From the NCBI RefSeq assembly GCF_036884655.1, contig NC_088356.1, positions 18,345,001 through 18,409,000 on the forward strand: a DNA stretch of 64,000 nt. The letters run 5' to 3'. The stretch comes from Musa acuminata AAA Group (taxonomy: Eukaryota > Streptophyta > Magnoliopsida > Zingiberales > Musaceae). The notes under the pieces are model-generated. The model did not search any database. It saw only the letters and a program-made list of their open reading frames with translations, and was not told where the DNA came from. Both the position numbers and the translations under genes were made by a program. Every line of letters begins with the position of its first letter. Within the stretch, counting starts at the first letter, position 1. Shown one piece after another: positions 59,507-64,000 of the stretch.

Positions 59507-60237
59507 TCTTTGATATCGGATTTATAGGTTTGAAAGTTCCAAATATAGTATAGTCGGTTATTGGGAGTGGCAGCCAACCTTACGAGGGCTATTGAGTGTC
59601 GATAGAGGATCATCCGCTCTCGGTATCATGAGAGAAATATCATGTGTATTCTTACTCAAATAAATCCTTGGCCAAGGTCATTCTGATTGAGAGAGAAAAT
59701 TTTCTCTGAGAGAATCCGATTAGAGCGAGACTCGAGGAGAAACTATATGGGCTTAACAACACCAAGCTTGATATATAGTCTCTAGGATATTAGATAGCTG
59801 AGGGATTATAGGTACACGGTAATTGAGGATAGATAGGTCTAAAGGATTGGATTCCCTTGTATCGTTTGGGGATTATGGCATAGTGGACTAGTACGTCCAT
59901 AGTCGATGAGTCGATTGAATTATTATAGAGATAATAATTCACTAATCTAGAAGGAGTTCTAACATTTATGACTCACTACCAGCTCAATATTGGGCCTAAA
60001 GGGTCACATACATATGGTAGGTGTTACGACGAGTAGAGATTCGGATATGAGATATCCACTAGAGCTCCTCTATCTTATTGGATATCCAATAAGCCCTTGA
60101 ATTATTGGATCTCATGGATGAGATCCAATAAGAGCTAATAAGATATTATTTGGTAGAGACCCACTCATCTAAGAGGCTTAGGTAATTTGATGGAGATCCA
60201 ATACCCAATAGGGCAGGATCTATTAGGGTTAACTAGG
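59507..60237. other. Unassigned sequence with palindromes, probably from a retroelement
   Basis: No coding signal and no similarity to the other families in the window. It holds a 16-bp palindrome AGAGAAAATTTTCTCT (59692-59707) and the ATCCAATAA hairpins near 60074-60131. The adjacent LTR at 60238 suggests it is part of, or the target of, that element. I cannot assign a function. Confidence 0.45.
60074..60131. repeat. Perfect 20-bp palindrome and a 14-bp-stem hairpin
   Basis: CTTATTGGATATCCAATAAG (60074-60093) equals its own reverse complement. TTATTGGATCTCAT (60102-60115) pairs exactly with 60118-60131 across a 2-bp loop. GATCCAATACCCAATAG follows near 60195. All share TTATTGGAT/ATCCAATAA. 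Confidence 0.95.
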
Positions 60238-60684
60238 TGTCACGGACTTAGTTAGTTTTGCCTAAGTCGTATGGCACCCTTGTATGTCCGTCCACAAAGG
60301 TCGGCCTCCCCGAAGCCTCCCATGGTCCCTTAGGACCCATAAATGAGAGAACGGGTTAGAGAAAACACTTTATTTGGGATCTATAAGCAAACATTTCCGA
60401 AAACACTTCATAGACAATGCAAATTACAAACAGACTTTACAAGCTCTGAACAGTTGCACAACAAAGGGTCAAAATGGTCCACTACAGATCGAAAATCTCT
60501 CACAAGTGTCCACATGACACAACCTTTATTTACAAGCCTAAAGTGGCCACTAAACCCAACTAAAATGGGACTATTAAGCCTTCGGCCATCTCTCTACATG
60601 TTGTGCAAAGCATGAACATACCAAAAGACATGGACATACATAAGCATTACATCAAACATCCTGTTTCGAAGTTTGTCCGTAACA
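60238..60684 (-). repeat. LTR of a minus-strand element, 447 bp
   Basis: Starts TGTCACGGAC and ends GTCCGTAACA: 10-bp inverted ends with one mismatch. The next bases, TTCTCCCCCACTT, are the reverse complement of a polypurine tract, so this is a 3' LTR read leftward. The element is otherwise unidentified. Confidence 0.65.
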
Positions 60685-62044
60685 TTCTCCCCCACTTATT
60701 CCTTTGACATCCTCATCAAAGCCTTTGTGAACACTGTAACTTCTCGCCTTTGCTGAATCTTCAATCTTCTGCTCTAACTGTAATGTACCTCTTGGCTCCC
60801 AACTGCTCTCCGCTGCTATTTTTGAGTAGTCGAACCTTTGATCCGCAATGCTGCTTCAACTCGTCAATGACTCTAACTCTAGTGTGGGGTTGGCTGAGTT
60901 GTGTTGATCCTTGTTGATTCCTACGGATCCTCCAAATGAAGGAAAAGACCATCCTTACTATGCGCTAGTCTCTCAAATGCCTCATGCTGCTTGAACTAGG
61001 TGGATGCTTGTTGGAGCTTTAACGAGCATCGCCTCGTAAACTTTCAAAGTTTTTGGTCCTTTCTCCACAAAATTTGCTCATCGACTCTTCTTTCACTTAG
61101 TTATCACTTCCAAGTTGATTCGCATCACTTCCACTTTCGATTGACATTCTGTTGGGAAATGAGGCGGATACTCTACTCTCAGTAGCATTGATCACCAATG
61201 GTGAGGATTTGACAACTATTGTCTTCTAATATCTTCGAATGGTCTTTGAACATGTGCAAAGCTCCTTTGTTGGATAGATAAGAGAATTAGGGTACTCGAT
61301 TTCGACCATTCCCTTAAGGGTTGAGAAGGCAAATGTTACTTGACTTTGCCCACCTCCTCGATGTTGTACTCCATGCATCGAGTTGGTTATTGGCCTTCGC
61401 CTGCTCTTTTCTCACACTTCTGAAGCACTTGAAGTGTTTGCACTCCTTGCGTTGAGTTAGTTACTGTGATTCACCTTCTCAATGCCATCGAACTTCTGGA
61501 ATGCAGAAAATTTTCAGCCCAACTTTGAGTAATTCTCTAATAGATTTGGTTGCCTCTGGGATTATACCGTCTTCTCCATCAACCCGACCGCCTACTCCAC
61601 TGAGTAGCAAAGGTACAGCACCACATACTACCTGCTTCGTTCCTTGGTCGTGCATTCTTGCATGACCCGAAGTCCTTCACTTTCGGCTATCTTGATACGA
61701 AGCTCGTTGACACCGGTCTTGCGAAGTTCCTTGGCCTCTGCCCTTCAATCTTGTCTCGGTACTTAGAGTTTTCCTCTGCATGCTCCACCTCCTCGGCCCC
61801 TTTCACAATCAAGCGCTCTCCCTCCATGAGAGCAAGGGATCAATGGCTTTCATGAAAGTCCCACCTCTGCGATACCATGGCGCTGCCATGCCCATGGCCC
61901 TACTATCCGTTGCCTCGCATCTGCATCCCTTTTCTTCACGATCAGTAGATATGTCTCTGTGGCACTCCTCCGAGTCTACCTCCATTCAAACTAATGCTTG
62001 ATTTTGGGTAGCTAAGTCCCTTTGGACTCGTCGTCGCTTCCTCA
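60685..62044 (-). other. Internal 3' region of the element with the 447-bp LTR
   Basis: Moderately GC-rich sequence with short frames only (the longest about 73 codons), none resembling gag, RT or integrase. It ends at the E7 LTR at 62045. It may be a non-coding 3' region or a non-autonomous element. Confidence 0.45.
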
Positions 62045-62902
62045 TATTAGGATCGGAGCGGCACTAAGAGAGGGGGGTGAATTAGTACAACAGATTAAAA
62101 CTCATAAGTTTGAAAATGATTTTATAAATGTGTAGAGATTTCGATTCGACAAAGAATGACTTAGTAAAAGTAGCTTGAGTAAAGTAAGGAGATGAAAACC
62201 AAAAGCTTGCTGCTAAGTAAATAAAGGTTTCAGAAAGTTAAACACTCACACATTCAAGGAACATAACAATTTAAAGTGGTTCGGTCAAATGACCTATATC
62301 CACTTGCGAAGCCTTCTTCGATGAGGCTCCCAACTTCCACTAGCAAATCACTTTGAAGGGGAAGGACCAAATACCCCTCTTACAACCTTTTTACAAGTGG
62401 TTCACACTCTTACAGATTTTTCAAAGAGAAAGAAGGAGGTGAATACTTAAGCTATTAAAAATAAGACTTTGCTAAAGCTTTTTCTCAATTTCTAACTTCT
62501 TAAAAGATTGTTATCTCTACTGAGAATTGAGGGGTATTTATAGGCCCCAAGATGATTCAAATTTGGGCTCCAAATTTGAATTGCTTTTGGGTTTCCCGGT
62601 GTTGGCAGTGCCACTACTTGTCACCTATTGCCCAATCGGTCAGTTGACTCTGCAACTCCGATATCCATGGCGTAATGTCCACTCTTCTTGGCCCGATGCC
62701 CGAATCCATGGCTTGAAGTCTTCTATCGATACGTCGACTGATCCACTGACCCGTCCAATCTTCTGACATGTTCCTCCGGCCCAACATGATTTTCCTGCTT
62801 TAATTGTCTTATCCTGATCGAAGCTTTCTGTGTCACTCAAACTGCAGATTAAAACATAAATACATATTGATTGGTTTCATCATCAAAATCCGAGATTCAA
62901 CA
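62045..62902 (-). repeat. 3' LTR of E7, internally deleted, 858 bp
   Basis: TATTAGGATCGGAG to GATTCAACA. Inverted TATA box near 62534. At about 62620 it jumps from the repeat block (GCAGTGCCACTACTTG) directly to TCACCTATTGCCCAATCGG, so several hundred bases of U3 are missing relative to E2 and E4. Confidence 0.85.
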
Positions 62903-64000
62903 ATCTCCCCCTTTTTGATGATGACAACCAATCGATGACGGAGTTAACCTTAACTCCCAGAGTTTAAACAAACTCCCCCTATCAATATACCATATTGATA
63001 GAAACTCTTGGATTCAAAAATTCAAGCAACATGTCATGATAAAATTATGACATATAATCAACATATTTCTTCCCCTTTGTCATCAACAAAAAGGAGAAGT
63101 ACCACAATCAAGTGTTTGTGATATAAGTTCAACTCATTGCATGAAAAACATAATATCCATTCTTATCATCATGCAAGTTTGCTATCATCATAGATATACA
63201 TGGTAGCACGATAGCAAGTTTACAATATACAAGCTAGCAAAATTTTTTTAACATTTTAAGACACGCAAGCTAGCAATTTTGAGATGTTCAAGAAAGCAAC
63301 TCTTGCTTCTTGAAATATAAGTTTTGCTAGATGTGCAAGTTAACTTTTTACTTCTTGAGATAGGCAAGATAACACTCCTTGGTGATGTTCAAGATAGCAA
63401 TTTCTTCTCTTTTGAAAAGTGTAATTTTTGCTTTTGTTCTTGAATTGTGCGAGCTAGCAAATTAGCTTTCTAGCATGTTTTGCTCCCCCTTTGTCATTGT
63501 CAAAAAGAAGGGAAGACCCTTTACGTTAATTTCTAAAGTATAACAAAGGTAAATAGCATAGATGAAAATTCAAATCTTGAATGTCAAAACAATTATTTTA
63601 TCATGAATATTTCATCATTGCGTGCATCATTATCATAGGTTAAAGTATTGCATGCAAAATACTAAATCATCATATATTTTTTCAAAACATATAAACTCAT
63701 CATTATATGCATGATTCCAAATCATCATTCATATTATTTCAATCAATATTTCAATCATCACTATAACTCATCATGCACAAAATGTAAAATCATCTAACAT
63801 GATACAAACATTTATTTTCAAAATATTTATCACTATTTTCGTGTATGATAATAAAGTATTCATGATACCAAACATTAAATCAACATTTTTAAGTATTTAT
63901 CACTTCATGATTGTTGGTACCAAACATTTATCATTTAAAGCATTCATGATACACATCATATGCTATACATCACAAACATCATCAAAATAAAAAGCATATG
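62903..64000 (-). other. AT-rich internal region of E7
   Basis: Polypurine-type words at 62903, 62970 and 63482 (CTCCCCCTTTGTCATTG); GCAAGCTAGCAA-type words at 63225-63480; otherwise AT-rich with ATCATG words. No coding signal. Confidence 0.75.

Larger units (their letters stand above)
62045..64000 (-). mobile_element. E7: minus-strand Sirevirus-like element, runs off the window
   Basis: A shortened LTR (62045-62902) followed by the inverted polypurine tract ATCTCCCCCTTTTTG and an AT-rich region of the type seen in E2, E4 and E5. Gag and the other LTR, if present, lie beyond 64000. Confidence 0.82.

Noticed and set aside
60343..60615. 90-codon frame starting in the 447-bp LTR
   Set aside because: It runs across LTR sequence on the strand opposite to the element and shows no recognisable domain.
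61658..62001. Two overlapping 65-73 codon frames in the 60685-62044 region as host exons
   Set aside because: No conserved motif, and the region follows an LTR and polypurine tract; retroelement internal sequence is the simpler reading.

Overview
The window is plant nuclear DNA made almost entirely of nested LTR retrotransposons. I found no host gene, tRNA, rRNA or CRISPR array. The retroelement lineages, the initiator-Met-tRNA primer sites and the long LTRs point to an angiosperm. The dense Sirevirus (SIRE/Maximus-like copia) content suggests a monocot, perhaps the banana order, but that last step is a low-confidence impression.

Layout. (1) 1-9216: a Tekay/Del-like Ty3/gypsy element with 2.66 kb LTRs, whose left end lies outside the window. 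Its two LTRs look identical, yet gag and protease are ruined while the RT-RNase H-integrase frame is open. It sits in a minus-strand copia pol fragment (9217-11459). (2) 11460-19091: a gypsy-type LTR fragment, then a plus-strand Sirevirus-like element (11829-16744: LTR, gag, protease, integrase) that stops abruptly and is fused to an inverted, chimeric LTR (16745-19091). (3) 19092-39567: minus-strand members of the same LTR family. Element E2 (22133-31515, target duplication AAATC) holds a diverged solo gypsy LTR. Element E4 (32354-39528, target duplication CCTGG) has an 838-bp tandem duplication across its left end. (4) 39830-41741: a decayed gypsy gag-pol fragment, cut by minus-strand element E5 (41742-56232). 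E5 is in turn cut by E6 (46805-55747, target duplication CAACC), the most complete copia element. (5) 56233-62044: a minus-strand gypsy fragment with its LTR, two LTR scraps facing each other, an unexplained palindrome-rich stretch and the 3' end of another LTR element. (6) 62045-64000: the start of another minus-strand family member, E7.

How the parts relate. E0 and E6 are gag-pol (autonomous-type) members. E2, E4 and E5 share their terminal sequences, primer site and polypurine tract but carry only a capsid-type gag lacking the CCHC zinc knuckle, followed by 2-2.5 kb of AT-rich sequence with GCTAGC-bearing repeats and repeated polypurine tracts. E2, E4 and E5 look like one non-autonomous family that could have been moved by E0/E6-like partners. 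This is the most interesting system in the window. None of the copia reading frames is intact, so coding capacity is mostly historical. Coordinates of decayed segments are approximate to tens of bases.
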